Source of the DNA: Dolomedes plantarius
Lineage: Eukaryota; Arthropoda; Arachnida; Araneae; Dolomedidae
Assembly (NCBI GenBank): GCA_907164885.2
Contig: OU015503.1
Span: 63,639,222-63,703,221, forward strand
Length of the DNA stretch: 64,000 nucleotides
Reading direction: 5' to 3'
This document shows positions 10,900 to 23,017 of this stretch, one piece after another. Under the pieces are notes generated by a model. The model saw only the letters and a program-made list of their open reading frames with translations. It ran no database searches and was not told where the DNA came from. Numbering within the stretch: the stretch's first letter is position 1; every line of letters begins with the position of its first letter. The position numbers and the translations under genes were made by a program.

Positions 10900-12440
10900 G
10901 CTTTATTAAGTTTTTTATGTTGACCAAAAGAAATGAAAAGATCCGTGAATGCGCTTGAATAGGTATACTAAAGAGAATTCATTGAAAGTACATCTCAAAG
11001 TTTCAAAAATTGATTTTAGAAATTTATGGTAGGCATTGTCATAGAAGATAAACGAGTTCTTGCGTATTATTCTGAACATAAGCAACAAAATATGCTGCAT
11101 TTCGGAAAATACATCTAATTGTTTATGCGCTCAAAGTAACCAGCATAATCCTCTAAGAAGGACATATGCTTCATTAATATCTCACAGTTTCTAAAAGAAA
11201 ATTTTAGAAACCTATGGTAGGCATTTTCATAGAAATGAAATGTGTTCTTGCGTATGATTCTGAAGATAAGTAAGAAAATATGCTGCATTTCGGAAATTAC
11301 ATCTAATTGTTTATGCACTCAAATTAACTGGCATAATCCTCTAAGAAGGAAATAAGTTGCATTAATATCTCACAGTTTCTGAAAGAAAATTTTAGAAACC
11401 TATGGTAGGCATTTTCATAGAAATGAAATGTGTTCTTGCGTATGATTCTGAAGATAAGTAAGAAAATATGCTGCATTTCGGAAATTACATCTAATTGTTT
11501 ATGTACTCAAATTAACCGGCATAATCCTCTAAGAAGGAAATAAGCTGCATTAATATCTCAGAGCTTCTGAAAGAAAATTTTAGAAACCTATGGTAGGCAT
11601 TTTCATAGAAATGAAATGTGTTCTTGCGTATGATTCTGAACATAAGTAACAAAATATGCTGCATTTCGGATGATACATCTAATTGTTTATGCGCTCAAGC
11701 TAACCTTCGTAATCCTCTAAGAAGGACATATGCTGCATTATTATCTCACAGCTTCTGAAAGAATATTTTAGAAACTTTTGGTAGGCATTTTCATAGAAAT
11801 GAATGTGTTCTTGCGTATGATTCTGACCATGTGTACCAAATTACACCGCATTTCATATAATACATAAATTTGTTTCTGCATTCAAAGCAACCAGCATAAT
11901 CCTCAGAACAGATGCTATATTAACACGGCACAGTTTTAAAAAGAAAATTAAGAAAATTTAGAAACTTTAGGTAGATATTTTCGTAAAAATGAAATGAGTA
12001 TTTACATATTATGCTGAACATAGGAAATAAACTAAAATAATGTATGATGACGATGTCTATTTCATAATTGGTCAAAGAAAGTTTTAGGAACCATGAAATT
12101 TGTTCAAGAGAAATTTAAATTTAGGAATTACGACAGTTTTCCTTTTTAGTCCCAATTTGAAACAATTAACCTTCAGTTTATATACTATATTCAATTGTTT
12201 ATGTTGAACAAAAAACGAAAATATCCTCAAATATGGTCGAATTAATAAAATAAAAGGAAATTCATGTAACGTACATCTCACATTTTGAAAAAAAAATTTT
12301 AGAAACTTATGACAGTCATTTTCATAGAAACGAGTTCTTGCATAAGATTCCGAACATAATTACCAAAATATGATGGATTTCTGATAATACATCTAATTGT
12401 TTATGCATTCAAAGCAACCAGCATAATCCTCCAAATGGGC
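10900..12440. repeat. tandem satellite, ~188-bp period
   Basis: The marker GCATAATCCTCTAAGAAGG starts at 11143, 11331, 11519, about 11708 and (diverged) 11894, with a late copy at 12421, giving spacings of 186-189 bp. The two middle monomers are nearly identical; outer ones are diverged. Each unit contains TTTTAGAAACCTATGGTAGG and AAATATGCTGCATTTCGG. ORFs read from it are chance. Confidence 0.85.
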
Positions 12441-13325
12441 AAATGAATAGAATGAAAGAAATTTATTTGGCGAGAATAACACTAGAATGTGCGAGTCTCT
12501 TATAAATCCTTGTTGCCATATTTTCAAATGAAAATGTCTGTTGCTTATTTCAATGCACAAAAATGACTGAAATTTAATATTGTTATCATAGAGAAACTAA
12601 ACTGAGGGATTATGTTATTATTAAGAATAAAGGTTCAATAATAAGCATTCAACTTCGAAGAGATTTGAAAAGCGTATTTAATTCCTTTTGAATCTCGAGT
12701 AAAGGAAATGCTTATTTAGCGTGTATGGTAAAATTAATCGATCAAAGGACATTTATTCGACATAAAATTGCATATGAATGAATTAAGCTGTTTACAAAAT
12801 GTATCTCTTTAATTTATTTAATCTCCGTGAATTTGAGCTTTCACTTGCTAAAACAACCTTCCATTTTGTTTCATTGAACATAAACAACTACATCTGCGGT
12901 CGAGTATTCTTCATGATCAAGAGTTTTATATTGAATCAATGCACGAAAAACCTAACGTAAACAACTTGGGTTGTATGATACATGTGAACTGTAAACATTT
13001 ATTCCCTATTAGACCAAATAAGTACACGAGGAAGTTTTTCTGAGTTCAGCCTTAGTAAAACGCTTTTTTTCGGACCGTAAGACCTTTAAACACACATTTT
13101 CGCACCTTTTTACATAAAAAGGACTTAAGATGGGGGTGCGTCTTATGGTTTGAAGGTGACATTAAAATAAAGTTAATATTTTTCTAGCGATCCCCTTATA
13201 ATCCCCTCTTAATCCACCGGTCGATTCTAGGAAGCGTCAGTTAAATGTGTTTAATGTCATTTTTTTCCATGAGGCCGATTTTTGGAAGCGGCAGTGGAAT
13301 GTGGTTAACATTTCTTTCCGATTAA
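12441..13325. other. no gene seen
   Basis: AT-rich. 13060-13160 carries a pair of boxes (ACCGTAAGACCTTTAAAC and an inverted-like GTCTTATGGTTTGAAGG) that may be one end of a pogo-type MITE; not enough to call. Confidence 0.4.
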
Positions 13326-13812
13326 CAAGGATGGTTTACATTTAGAACGAACGCTCCTTTGTACCTTTGATTATTAAGGACTGGATGCCATTAATACCGT
13401 GGGAATGTCTCTTTTGGAACCTCCTGGAGTTTCTGAATAGGAATCTAGAGGGTTCGAGAACATTCGGAATGTGTTTGAGAAGGTAGAGCACATCCTGGGG
13501 GGAGCAGTAGTTTTGGAACAACGAGAGACGAACAGAGGAACTGCGGCTCGGCTAGACCGCTGGAGGCTATCGCTAGAGGAAGGATCGACAGACCCGCTAT
13601 TCTGCGTGATAATAATTGATGTTGATTATGTTGATAATAATTGATGTTGACTATTAGATGCTGTATGTAACTGCGTTGTATATATACCTTGTACATATTT
13701 TAAATCAACGAAAGAAATTAAAGAGCTTAACTCTAATGAACGGCTTTTTCCTCTCTCTGAAACAACCTCACTCGAATAGTGAAGTTCAGGTGTGAGGCCA
13801 AGATACGACAAT
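13326..13812. repeat. unclassified GC-richer segment, possible LTR fragment
   Basis: This segment is richer in GC than its neighbours and ends in a run resembling an LTR R/U5 region (ATTAAAGAGCTTAACTC, then AAGTTCAGGTGTGAGGCC). I cannot find a TG...CA pair or a flanking duplication. The 83-residue minus-strand ORF has no motif. Confidence 0.25.
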
Positions 13813-13814
13813 TT

Positions 13815-13817
<3 letters not shown>

Positions 13818-13867
<50 letters not shown>
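13818..13867. repeat. (TA)n microsatellite
   Basis: About 48 bp of uninterrupted TA dinucleotides. Confidence 0.95.
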
Positions 13868-13873
<6 letters not shown>

Positions 13874-14716
13874 TATGCATATTTTTTATCTTTATTAAGT
13901 TAAAAATTGGAAATATCTTTATATACCAAATAAAAAAGAAAATATTCTTTAAAAATTTGAGGTGTGTCTTACCGTCCGTTGCGTATTATGACTCGAAAGA
14001 TATGCTACCTGCAAAATTTTTTTAAGTGCAGCCTTAGTGAAACCCTTAATAAAATAGCATTTTAGGGCAATAAATCTAACTGTTTTTCATTACAAAGCAA
14101 ATGAGAATATTCTTTAGAGAGTAAACTGAAATTTACATTTACCCTTCAGGAAATTAATTCCGTGGAAAATGTTGCATTAATGCTCTCATTTTTTGACATA
14201 ACCTTCTGTTACAATTAACAGACTCGATGCCAATTTCAGTATTTATCGCATAAAACAATTAAAACTGCAAATAGTTATGGCAGAGAAGGCCAAAAAATTA
14301 ATTCAATACAAAGGATAATAACTTGCACGTACTAAAATTTAACAGCACTCTTATGATTCCCTGAAGCGTTTGACACAGCCTCTGTGCATTAACTTGGGGC
14401 GTAATTAAATGCCTATTCAGATCCGGGCCATTTTAATTATCAGTAAACAAGAAAGGATTTATGAAATCTCTTCGTATCACGTAGCTGTGATTAAAACAAT
14501 TAATTTTGACATTCAAACTCGTTTTGGTCGAGCTCCGACGGTGAGCAGTTTTATTTATCCGAAACAGTGATGCCCATTTCTGCTAGAAATACGAGCAATA
14601 AAATATATCGCCATTAGTCGGAAGCACCGTTTGCTCAGCTAGGGAGAACTTTTGATTTGTAGCCTATAACTGGCATTATGTGACTAACTTCTCTGGAAAT
14701 CTCAGTAACTTGTTTC

Positions 14717-15860
14717 GCAATAAATATAACACTGTAAAATAAATCATATTTAGTTGTAGCCCTAATGCAATAATTTCTGTAAGAATTTGTTTATCATATT
14801 TTACGGATGAATAATCCATGCTTTCCTCTGTCACGGTTTATTTAAGAGAACGGCGGACGTTAAAATTTATTTATTTTTACTTTTTCTCATAGAGATATGA
14901 AATTTTGTACATACATACATTTCATAATAAGTGTAGAGTACATTAAAAAAATTTCCAGTCTTATTACAATTTTAAGATTTTTTAAAAATTTAAAATTTAT
15001 AAACAAAATTTTAAAATGTTCCTTGAAACTTAAATTTTGAGATATTTCTCCGATTTTGGATTTTAATCACTTAAAACTGTGTTACAAACGAATCAGTGTT
15101 GCAATAAATACAGCACTGTAAAATAAATCATATTTAGTTGTAGCCCTAATGCAATAGTTTCTGTAAGAATTTGTTTATCATATTTTACTGCTGAATAATC
15201 CATGCTTTCCTCTGTCACAGTTTATTTAAGGGAACGGTGGACGTTAAAATGTATTTATTTTTACTTTTTATCATAGAGATATGAAATTTTGTACATACAT
15301 TTCATAATAAGTGTAGAGTACATTAAAATAAATTTCCAGTCTTATTACAAATTTAAGATTTTAAAAAAATTTAAAATTTATAAACAAAATTTTAAAATGT
15401 TCCTTGAAACTTAAATTTTGAGACATTTCTCCGATTTTGGATTTAAATCACTTAAAACTGTGTTACAAACGAATGAGTGTTGCAATAAATACAACACTGT
15501 AAAATAAATCATATTTAGTTGTAGCCCTAATGCAATAATTTCTGTAAGAATTTGTTTATCATATTTTACTGCTGAATAATCCATGCTTTCCTTTGTCACA
15601 GTTTATTTAAGGGAACGGTGGACGTTAAAATTTATTTATTTTTACTTTTTATCATAGAGATATGAAATTTTGTACATACATATATTTCATAATAAGTGTA
15701 GAATACATTAAAAGAAATTTCCAGTCTTATTACAATTTTAAGATTTTTTAAAAATTTAAAATTTATAAACAAAATTTTGAAATGTTCCATGACACTTAAA
15801 TTTTGAGATATTTCTCCGATTTTGCCTTTTAATCATTTAAAACGGTATTTCAAATGAATC
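14717..15860. repeat. three tandem copies of a ~381-bp unit
   Basis: GCAATAAATA starts units at 14717, 15101 and 15482 (spacings 384 and 381). The units are very similar by eye. Each carries TTTAAGGGAACGGTGGACGT followed by ATAGAGATATGAAATTT. The same order occurs at the left end of the TTAA element at 21292, so the tandem unit seems to be built from a TTAA-element end. Confidence 0.85.
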
Positions 15861-17067
15861 TGCGTATCGATTATTTAATCCATTGAATAGTTAATTTTTG
15901 AGAATTTTTTTTCTGAATTCCATCCCGATTTTTATCAAAATTTTGCCTTTTAATGAGTAATAAATCAAATTTAGTTACCTTAATGAAGTCGAATTATAAA
16001 ACGCATACCCAGTTTCTTTGTAAACAGTAACAGGATTCTACCTTATTAATTTCATGAATTTTCAACAAAAATGGAGTTTTATAGAGCGTATAAAAATTTA
16101 AAAACCTTGAAAAATCTGTTTTGAGAAAAACATATTTAAAGTTTACTAGGTGGCTCGTGCGACCCTTTCACATGCGATTTAAATACGATAAATATTATAG
16201 CGATGTTGGTGGTTTGTAGTAGGATGAAAGAAGAACCGGTTCTTTTGTAGCAATTGGTTATTTGTCAAATAACAATGGTGCGTGAGGATAATACAAAACC
16301 AATAAACAAAACGCCTTTGGGCACAATATTGGAGGTGAAGTATAAGACTAAACAGGGGAACATAAGATACATCCACGTCAAAACACCTTTGTAGACATTA
16401 TTAAAAGTTAAATGTGACGCAAACTCGAAAACGAAAAATGTGATATTTACACTACAAACCCTCTGTGCCCACTATTTGACTGTCGTTTCGACGCATCCAA
16501 AGAGAAAACTTTAGGGCCAAAAGTAAATTTTTCACTTCGATTTTTAAACAAACAATACCATGTGTCATTCTGAATAAACAATTCGTCAGAAACGGAGAAC
16601 TAAATCTTTAAAAGGGTAAATCATTTATTGATTTTAATTAAGTATGAAGGGAGAAAAAAGAGATAAAGCAAAAAAATAACTTTTAAAAATAATATATGTG
16701 GTTTTTCCCAAGCAAAAAGAATAATATACACGTACGGGGATGTTGCCAATAAAGAAACTTATTAATCAAATCACAGAATGATAATAAAAGCAAACGATTT
16801 TTAAATTTAAAAGTTCAGTGTGATTGATAATGGTAAAATAAAAAATACGCACGCCATCTTGGGGAAGAAAAATTGTTCATAACGTTTATACTTCGACAAG
16901 CAATAAGATGTGTCATCCTAAATTAACAATTCGCACAAAACGTAGATCTTAATCTTTAAAATGGTACCTCATTTATCGATTTTGATTAAGTATGAAGGCA
17001 GAAAAAGGGATGAAAAATAAAACACCTTTTAGAAATAATATATATAGATTGCTACACTTACCTTTAT
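15861..17067. other. no gene; diverged ~350-bp direct duplication
   Basis: A block around GATGTGTCAT...AACAATTCG, with CTTTAAAA and a CATTTAT(T/C)GATTTT box, occurs at about 16551-16660 and again at about 16900-17005, 349 bp apart. No coding signal. Confidence 0.55.
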
Positions 17068-17069
17068 TA

Positions 17070-18478
17070 CACAGCTGGCCACCCAAATTGCAACACCAAG
17101 AAAGACAAGAGATATCACAACAAAATTTATTTTGTAGATAACATGTTGACCAAGTATCAAATGATTAAATTTATAGACTTCTGTGAAGTGTGGTTCCTTC
17201 TAAAATCGGTAGCCAGAGTAGCCGACATTGTTGGAGATCACCGCTGCCACACTCCTCGGCATTGATTCAAAGAGACTTTGGATAAGTACTTGGGGTACAG
17301 CAGACCAAGCAGCTTCCACACGTTGCCAAAGTTGATCTGCTGTGGCAGCTGGGGATGGAATCTGGGTCAATCGTAGAGCAACCATGGACCACATGTTTTC
17401 AATCGGCGAAAGATCCGGAGAGCGAGGCGGCTAGGGAAGCAATTAAATCTGGCGATTGACGAAGAACCGTTGGACAATGCGTGCCACGTGTGGTCGTGCA
17501 TTATCCTGTTGAAATATGGCTGTGGGCAAGCCCTGAAGGTAAGGAAGGAAAACTGGCTCCAACACCTCGGAGATGTAGCGCTGGCTGTTTAAAGTACCGG
17601 CAATGCGTACTAGAGGTGTGCGAGAGTGATATCCAATATCGCCCCATACCATAATACCCGGTGCAGGACCAGTGTGGCGGTGCATAACGCAGCTGTTCAG
17701 AATCCTCTCTTCACGGTGTCCCCAGACTCGAATGCGACCATCGTGGTGTTGCAGACAGAAGCGTGACTCGCCAGTAAAGACAATTTCATTCCATTCTGCC
17801 GTCCACATTCTTCTGTCATCGCACCATTGGCGGCGGATACGTCTGTGGTTCTGCGTCAAGGGTAGACAAAGCAATGGACGTCTTGCGGACAGACCACTCT
17901 GCTGTAAACGGCGCCGAATGGTACGCGCAGTCACTGGATGATGCGTTACAGACTGCATGTGCTATGCTATGGTTCGTGATGTGACTGAGCGATCCGTCAC
18001 TGCCATGCGCACAATTTGCCTGTCATCACGTGAAGTGGTGCGCTGAGGTGGATGCGATCGAACACGCCGGTCCGTCGTACCCTCCTGCATCCAACGATCA
18101 CATATCCGCATTACAGTTGTTTGGTTTCGTCCAACACGACTACCGATTTCCCTGAAAGATAATCCATAATCTCGGTAGGCCACTATCCTTCCTCTGTCGA
18201 ACTAGGATACTTGATCAAAAGATGATCGCTGTTTTCGACGAGGCATAATTGATCGTTTCTTTGATAAAACCACAAGAAAAACACAATTGCCGAACTTGAA
18301 ATCGTCGAAATCTCCAAGCCTTAAATAGCGCTTTGAAGTGGCGCCACAGGCGCGCGTGATGTGCGCCTGCGCTGAAATTCTAATCATTTGCATACCTCAC
18401 CTCCGCTAATGCATGTTGTAAATTTCATGTTATTTGCATGTTTCCTTCAGGGTGTTGCATTTACAGTGGCCAGCAGTG
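17070..18478 (-). mobile_element. Tc1-like element, full length
   Basis: TA (17068-17069 and 18479-18480) flanks inverted ends CACAGCTGGCCAC and, on the other strand, CACTGCTGGCCAC, both followed after a few bases by TTGCAACACC-type sequence. The 1409-bp length is normal for the group. It carries one transposase gene on the minus strand. Confidence 0.9.
17200..18246 (-). pseudogene. Tc1-like DD34E transposase, four stop codons and a lost catalytic Asp
   Basis: One continuous 349-codon frame from ATG (18244-18246, MPRRKQRSS) to TAG (17200-17202). In order: a paired-type helix-turn-helix (YGLSFREIGSRVGRNQTTV, then VTARTIRRRLQQSGL), the catalytic core IVFTGESRF, IFQQDNARPHVAR and SPDLSPIENMW. 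The first catalytic residue, Asp in FTDES of relatives, is Gly here (GGC), a single-base change. The second Asp and the Glu remain. In-frame stops lie at 18202, 17962, 17443 and 17431 (left base of each on the plus strand). There is no frameshift. It cut and pasted the element at TA sites when active. Confidence 0.92.
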
Positions 18479-18480
18479 TA

Positions 18481-19303
18481 CTTACTCCGTAGATGCTTCA
18501 TAAATGATTTTTTTACTTGAAAAAAAAAGACTATTTTCGGTACTATTTTCCAACAGAAATTATTTTTTTTACAATAACACAATCAATATTACAATAAAAA
18601 AGATTTGTTCAAAAAAATGTCCACGGTTCCCTTTATCATGTGTTTCTGTACGAAAATTGAATATCGAGGAAGACACCAAATCAACTATTCTTTATTTTCA
18701 ATCTAAATATTATAATTAATAAAAACAATGCTAATTGAAATATTTAAATTTAAAAATTTCGTTTTGTGATTTAGCTGATTTCGAGTAGAGTTTTGCTTGT
18801 ATTTGAGAATTTTATTTTAAGGCGGTAATTTTCAGAATTTTTTCAAAAATATTTAAATAGGTGAAAGAGAAAAAAAATCTGAAAATGAATATATACTGAA
18901 AATGAATAATGCAAGAACTTAAAATGTTCTGTTTATTTTACAAGTAACAAAGCAATTTTGTTTAATGAAAATAATTAAAAATGACAAATACTGGGATTTT
19001 TTAGTTGCTCTAAGGTTTAATAACATTTTGAAGTATCTCTGTATATCATAGGAATATCTATTATTTTGTTATTTAATAAAATGTCTTATGTTTAGATTCG
19101 TACATTTAAAAAATATATATATTAATGCTTATTTGTTGTAGATTAATGCAAATGTAGATTGATATTTAACAATTTTTCTTTGTAACACTTAAACAAACAT
19201 TATAAAATTGAAACAAAAGAATGTACCTAGATACAGTTGTTTGTTAATAAACTAACTTTAGAATTACAAAATTTTTATTGTGGAACCACCGCCTGTTAAA
19301 TCT
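18481..19303. other. no gene seen
   Basis: Very AT-rich sequence with no recognisable repeat boundary or motif. Confidence 0.5.
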
Positions 19304-19307
19304 TTAA

Positions 19308-20174
19308 CCATGAGGTCTGGTACCTTTTAAAGACGAAGAGACTCAACAAACATATTCCTCTTTTAAACCATCAGTAGTTATGAAAGTAATTTATTCAGGA
19401 ATATGAAAATTTTACTGTGAGTTAAACATACTTTCTTCCTTTTAGCTATGGCTCTCAAATTTAATCTAGATTGAAGATAAAATTTTTAATTTTTTTAAAA
19501 TTTCAACCAGTTTTTTTTCAATGTTATGTTATTGCGACCATATATATTAATGAATATACATATTTTTTCGATTTAAAATTAATTTATATAATATATCTTT
19601 AAAATGACCAACTTTAAAATCAAAATTCTTAGTTCTTCATAAGAAAAAAAAATCTTTAACTTTTTTTTTCAAATTTCAAAATTTGTTTTTCAGAAATTTT
19701 ACTGTAATTAAAATTTTTGTTATAGCAATGACTTAATAATAGGTCATTTTAATGATGCATGTTTGTATTGCTCGCGTATAAAATTTCATGGTATTACAGC
19801 CAACTGTTAAGGTGAGATCATGTGCGCAGTGAAATGAAAACAATGAACAATGAAAACAAATGAAAACACCTACGAATGAAAAAAATACAAATCACCTACA
19901 AATACAAAAATACAAATCACCTACAAAAAAATACAAATCACCTACAAATGAAAACAATGAACAATGAAAAAAACAATGGTTAAAATTTTTAAAAAAATTA
20001 AAAATTCTCTTCAAGCTAGAAACAATTGAGAGCCATATTTATATTTAAGAAAGAGTGTTTAAATCGCAGCAAAATTTTCATATTTCTGAATAAGTTATTT
20101 TCGTAATTACTGATGATTTAAAATAGGGATATGATTGGAAAGAGTCTCTTGGCCTTTAAAAGGTACAAGACCCC
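19308..20174. mobile_element. TTAA-flanked element with ~200-bp inverted arms
   Basis: TTAA at 19304-19307 and 20175-20178. Ends CCATGAGGTCTGGTACC and, inverted, GGGGTCTTGTACC lead into imperfect inverted repeats of about 200 bp (about 19308-19505 and 19970-20174), sharing for example ATGAAAATTTT and TATGGCTCTCAA. The middle has a short AAATCACCTACAAA tandem array (about 19860-19950). Noncoding. Confidence 0.65.
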
Positions 20175-20184
20175 TTAAAAGAAT

Positions 20185-20445
20185 AGGAGTAAAGGATGCG
20201 GTACCTGCTTAGCGAACGGCTATTGGGTACCACAATGGTAGAAGGCTGACTTTTGCCCAGTACCACGTTAGTTTGAAACAGCAGGGCCTGGGGTGCCATC
20301 TTTTGGGGCCGTACTTCCCGACCACACCTACAAACCCCACGGAGGGACTTTCTAGCACAAAAATTTAACGTGTCCATACCCGGCTTGGACATTTAAAGAT
20401 GCTTGTCGGGATTCGAACCGAGAGCCCTCTGTGATAATCCCACAC
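20185..20445 (-). repeat. tRNA-derived SINE
   Basis: On the minus strand GGTTCGAATCCC (plus 20408-20419) is a pol III B box. It is followed by a body with GACAAGCATC, GTCCAAGCCGGGTATGGACA and GTGGGGTTTGTAGG. The 4005-4185 segment shares the body. An A box is not clear. It is not a functional tRNA, since no cloverleaf arms can be paired around the B box. Confidence 0.6.
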
Positions 20446-20577
20446 TTTTGTCAGTAACTACAGCTGCTTTCTAGAAATGTTCAAAAAGGTTTTATTCTAT
20501 ACATATCGTTATTTTTGAATGGAAAAAAATTGTCATTATTGTTTCTTTGTGAACTATTCCCCCTTAAGGGGACAGTG

Positions 20578-21287
20578 GACCTTCAAACCTAACTTTTTTT
20601 CTTTTGAATGGATTTGCTTGAAATTTGAATATGTGATTAGTACCATAGATATGTAAAAGTGATTTAAATTTATAGATGAAATATTAATAATTTATGAATT
20701 ATGAATTATTAATTATATCAAAAATTGGCCTAATTAAAAATGCTGCATGCGTATTTCTTTTGCATATATTATGGTAATTTTTATTTACAGGATACCTTAT
20801 AGAACTTACAATGAAACTTATTGCTTATTTTAAGCATTCATTAAAAATATAAAGAGAAAAAAATAATAATAGTGAAAAATCCTTTTTATTACGCAAAATA
20901 CCTATAAAGTATCTTTTCAAGTACAAAATTTAGAAATTCTGAGCTACGAAGCATAATTTTTTTCAATAAGATTTATTTTATATACAGTTAAGTATATAAA
21001 ACTTAAATTTCAAAGGAATACAATAATTAGAAATGCGCCTGGAGCAGTTTGAATATTCGTATGACATGAAAATTTTTATTTTGAGAAAAACACATTTAAA
21101 GCTATTGATATTAGCAACCACACAATATCTAAATTAAATACAAATGCCTATAACTAGGAAAGTAATCACAGAAATAACATTTTTTTTTTGCAACACATTC
21201 CTACGCGTCCGTAATTTCACAATTCAATAAAATAAAAAAAATCGAATTTTTGGACAAATTTCTTAATTTTGAAAGTCCACTGTCCCC
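20578..21287. mobile_element. TTAA-flanked nonautonomous element (GGGGACAGTGGAC ends)
   Basis: TTAA at 20574-20577 and 21288-21291 flank near-perfect inverted ends GGGGACAGTGGACCTTCAAA and GGGGACAGTGGACTTTCAAA. 710 bp, noncoding. It is inserted into the left target TTAA of the neighbouring element at 21292, so it is the younger of the two. Confidence 0.8.
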
Positions 21288-21291
21288 TTAA

Positions 21292-22487
21292 GGCGATGGT
21301 GGACATTACGAAGCGATTTTTGAAATTTTTACCTCAGAGATATGAAATTTCGCATATATATGCATTAAAGTATAACTATATCAAACACATTACAAAATTT
21401 TATAAATATTTAAAAAAAAATTTTTATATTTTAAAAATTTAAATTATTATTATTATTTTTAAATGCTCCTTGCGATCCCGTTCTTAACTTCCCTCATTAA
21501 TTTTACATTTATATTGCTTATAAGTACAATTTAAACAGAGTTATGTATTACTTTGGGCTTTCGTTGAATAGTTAATTTTTAGGAAATATTTTTATGCTTC
21601 TACTTTGAATTTTCGTGAAGTTTTTGTACTTTTCTACACTTAAATTCAAGTTTGATAATCTAAACGATGTCGAAATCTAAAATAGATACATAACTTTTCA
21701 TTTCAATATATTAGAGGAGTATTTCTTATACACTTTATAAAATATAGTTAGAAATTATGACGCAGGGAGCATTTCAAAGACTTTCAAATCTGGAAATGAC
21801 TCATTTTAAGTAAAAGCCAATTAAGAGATGTTTTCATACCTACTTTTAATACTTACTTTTCTAAATCCACCAAGTTTTCATTTTTATTTTTGAATGGAAA
21901 AAAATTGTCATTACTGTTTTTTCAATATTTTATTTTTCCCCACACATTTTAAATGCATTTTATTCCATTACTAGCCGGGCTTCGCCTAGCTACGCTCAAG
22001 CCATCCGTGTAACATATTTATGTACTTCGGGCCCCACAAAAGAAAAAAAAGCCTACAAATGTATTAAATTCAAGTGAATAAATTCCTTTCAATTTTCATT
22101 CCCGTCGCTGCCGACAGATGGCAGCACCACTGCACCTGATGATTTGGTTTCTCAGCAGTGAGTGATTTTAGAATGAAAATATCTCTAAAACTATTGAATT
22201 AACAGAATAAGTGTACGCAGAAAAAATTATCAGTTTTCGAATCTTTTTCCAAATATGTAACATTTATGTACTTTCATGAGAAAAAAAATTACACCGTTTC
22301 CTGTATATTTGTCGGCCATTTTTTTTCCGAGGATCAGTGCCCGCCCGGATGAGTTACGGTCACGTGATCTCTCGACATCCACTTTTCTCTTTATTAGTAT
22401 AGATTTACATATTTTTAAAATATTCATAACACCAAAAAAATTCCAATTTTTCTTCGATTTTTGGTTATTTGAAAGTCCACAATCCCC
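21292..22487. mobile_element. TTAA-flanked element carrying a nested Helitron
   Basis: Ends GGCGATGGTGGACATTACG (left) and, inverted, GGGGATTGTGGACTTTCAAA (right). The flanks are TTAA (21288-21291) and TTGA (22488-22491, one mismatch). The interior has the paired boxes AAATGCTCCTTGCG (about 21464) and GCAGGGAGCATTTC (about 21763). A small Helitron sits at 21971-22403. Confidence 0.65.
21971..22403 (-). mobile_element. small nonautonomous Helitron
   Basis: On the minus strand it starts TCTATACTAATAAAG (22403 downward) and ends GGCGAAGCCCGGCTAG (to 21971). It lies between an A on its 5' side and a T on its 3' side, the rule for Helitron insertions. The GCGAAGC...CTAG tail is shared in style with those at 39291, 42439 and 58079. 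Confidence 0.75.
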
Positions 22488-22491
22488 TTGA

Positions 22492-23015
22492 CCGGTTAAC
22501 CCTGTGAAAGTAAAGCAATTTGAAACTCCAAAAAAAACTTTTGTTTATGAATGATTAAAAACATTCCACCTTATATCAGCCCATACCATGCTACGTCACG
22601 AAAACGTATAGGGAAGTCACGGTATGACTACAAGGTTTGAAGAGACGTTGCTTTACGTTACTCTTATGTTATAGCCATTCAGTTTTTTGGTATCCCCTTT
22701 TTCTGAAATAAAATGATCATGATCCTTTATCGAAAATTGTGGCAACGCTATACAAACGAGAACAAATGATAAATTTTTTTAGCATCAAACGTCTTTTTGT
22801 CATCATAGTTTGGTCATTAATAATTGAAAAGTAGATTGGCGTTTCACCTTTCGTTGATCTACTACGTAAAAGAAACTTGTCTGCTTGTATGCTCGACGTT
22901 AAAATAAGAATAATTTTGAAAAGTTTAAAAGTATGTAAACATTCTAAAGATCTGCATTTCACCGAATTGAACACAAGTTCGGATATTCAAATTTAGCATG
23001 CATTAAAAAGAATGC
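22492..23015. other. no gene seen
   Basis: An 85-codon minus-strand ORF (22717-22974) shows no motif. The segment lies between the TTAA cluster and the ~410-bp satellite. Confidence 0.45.
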
Positions 23016-23017
23016 CT

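Noticed and set aside
13060..14050. Possible MITE around the CGTAAGAC / GTCTTATGG boxes
   Set aside because: I could not define both ends or a target duplication.
17672..17941. 89-codon plus-strand ORF
   Set aside because: Antisense shadow of the Tc1-like transposase.
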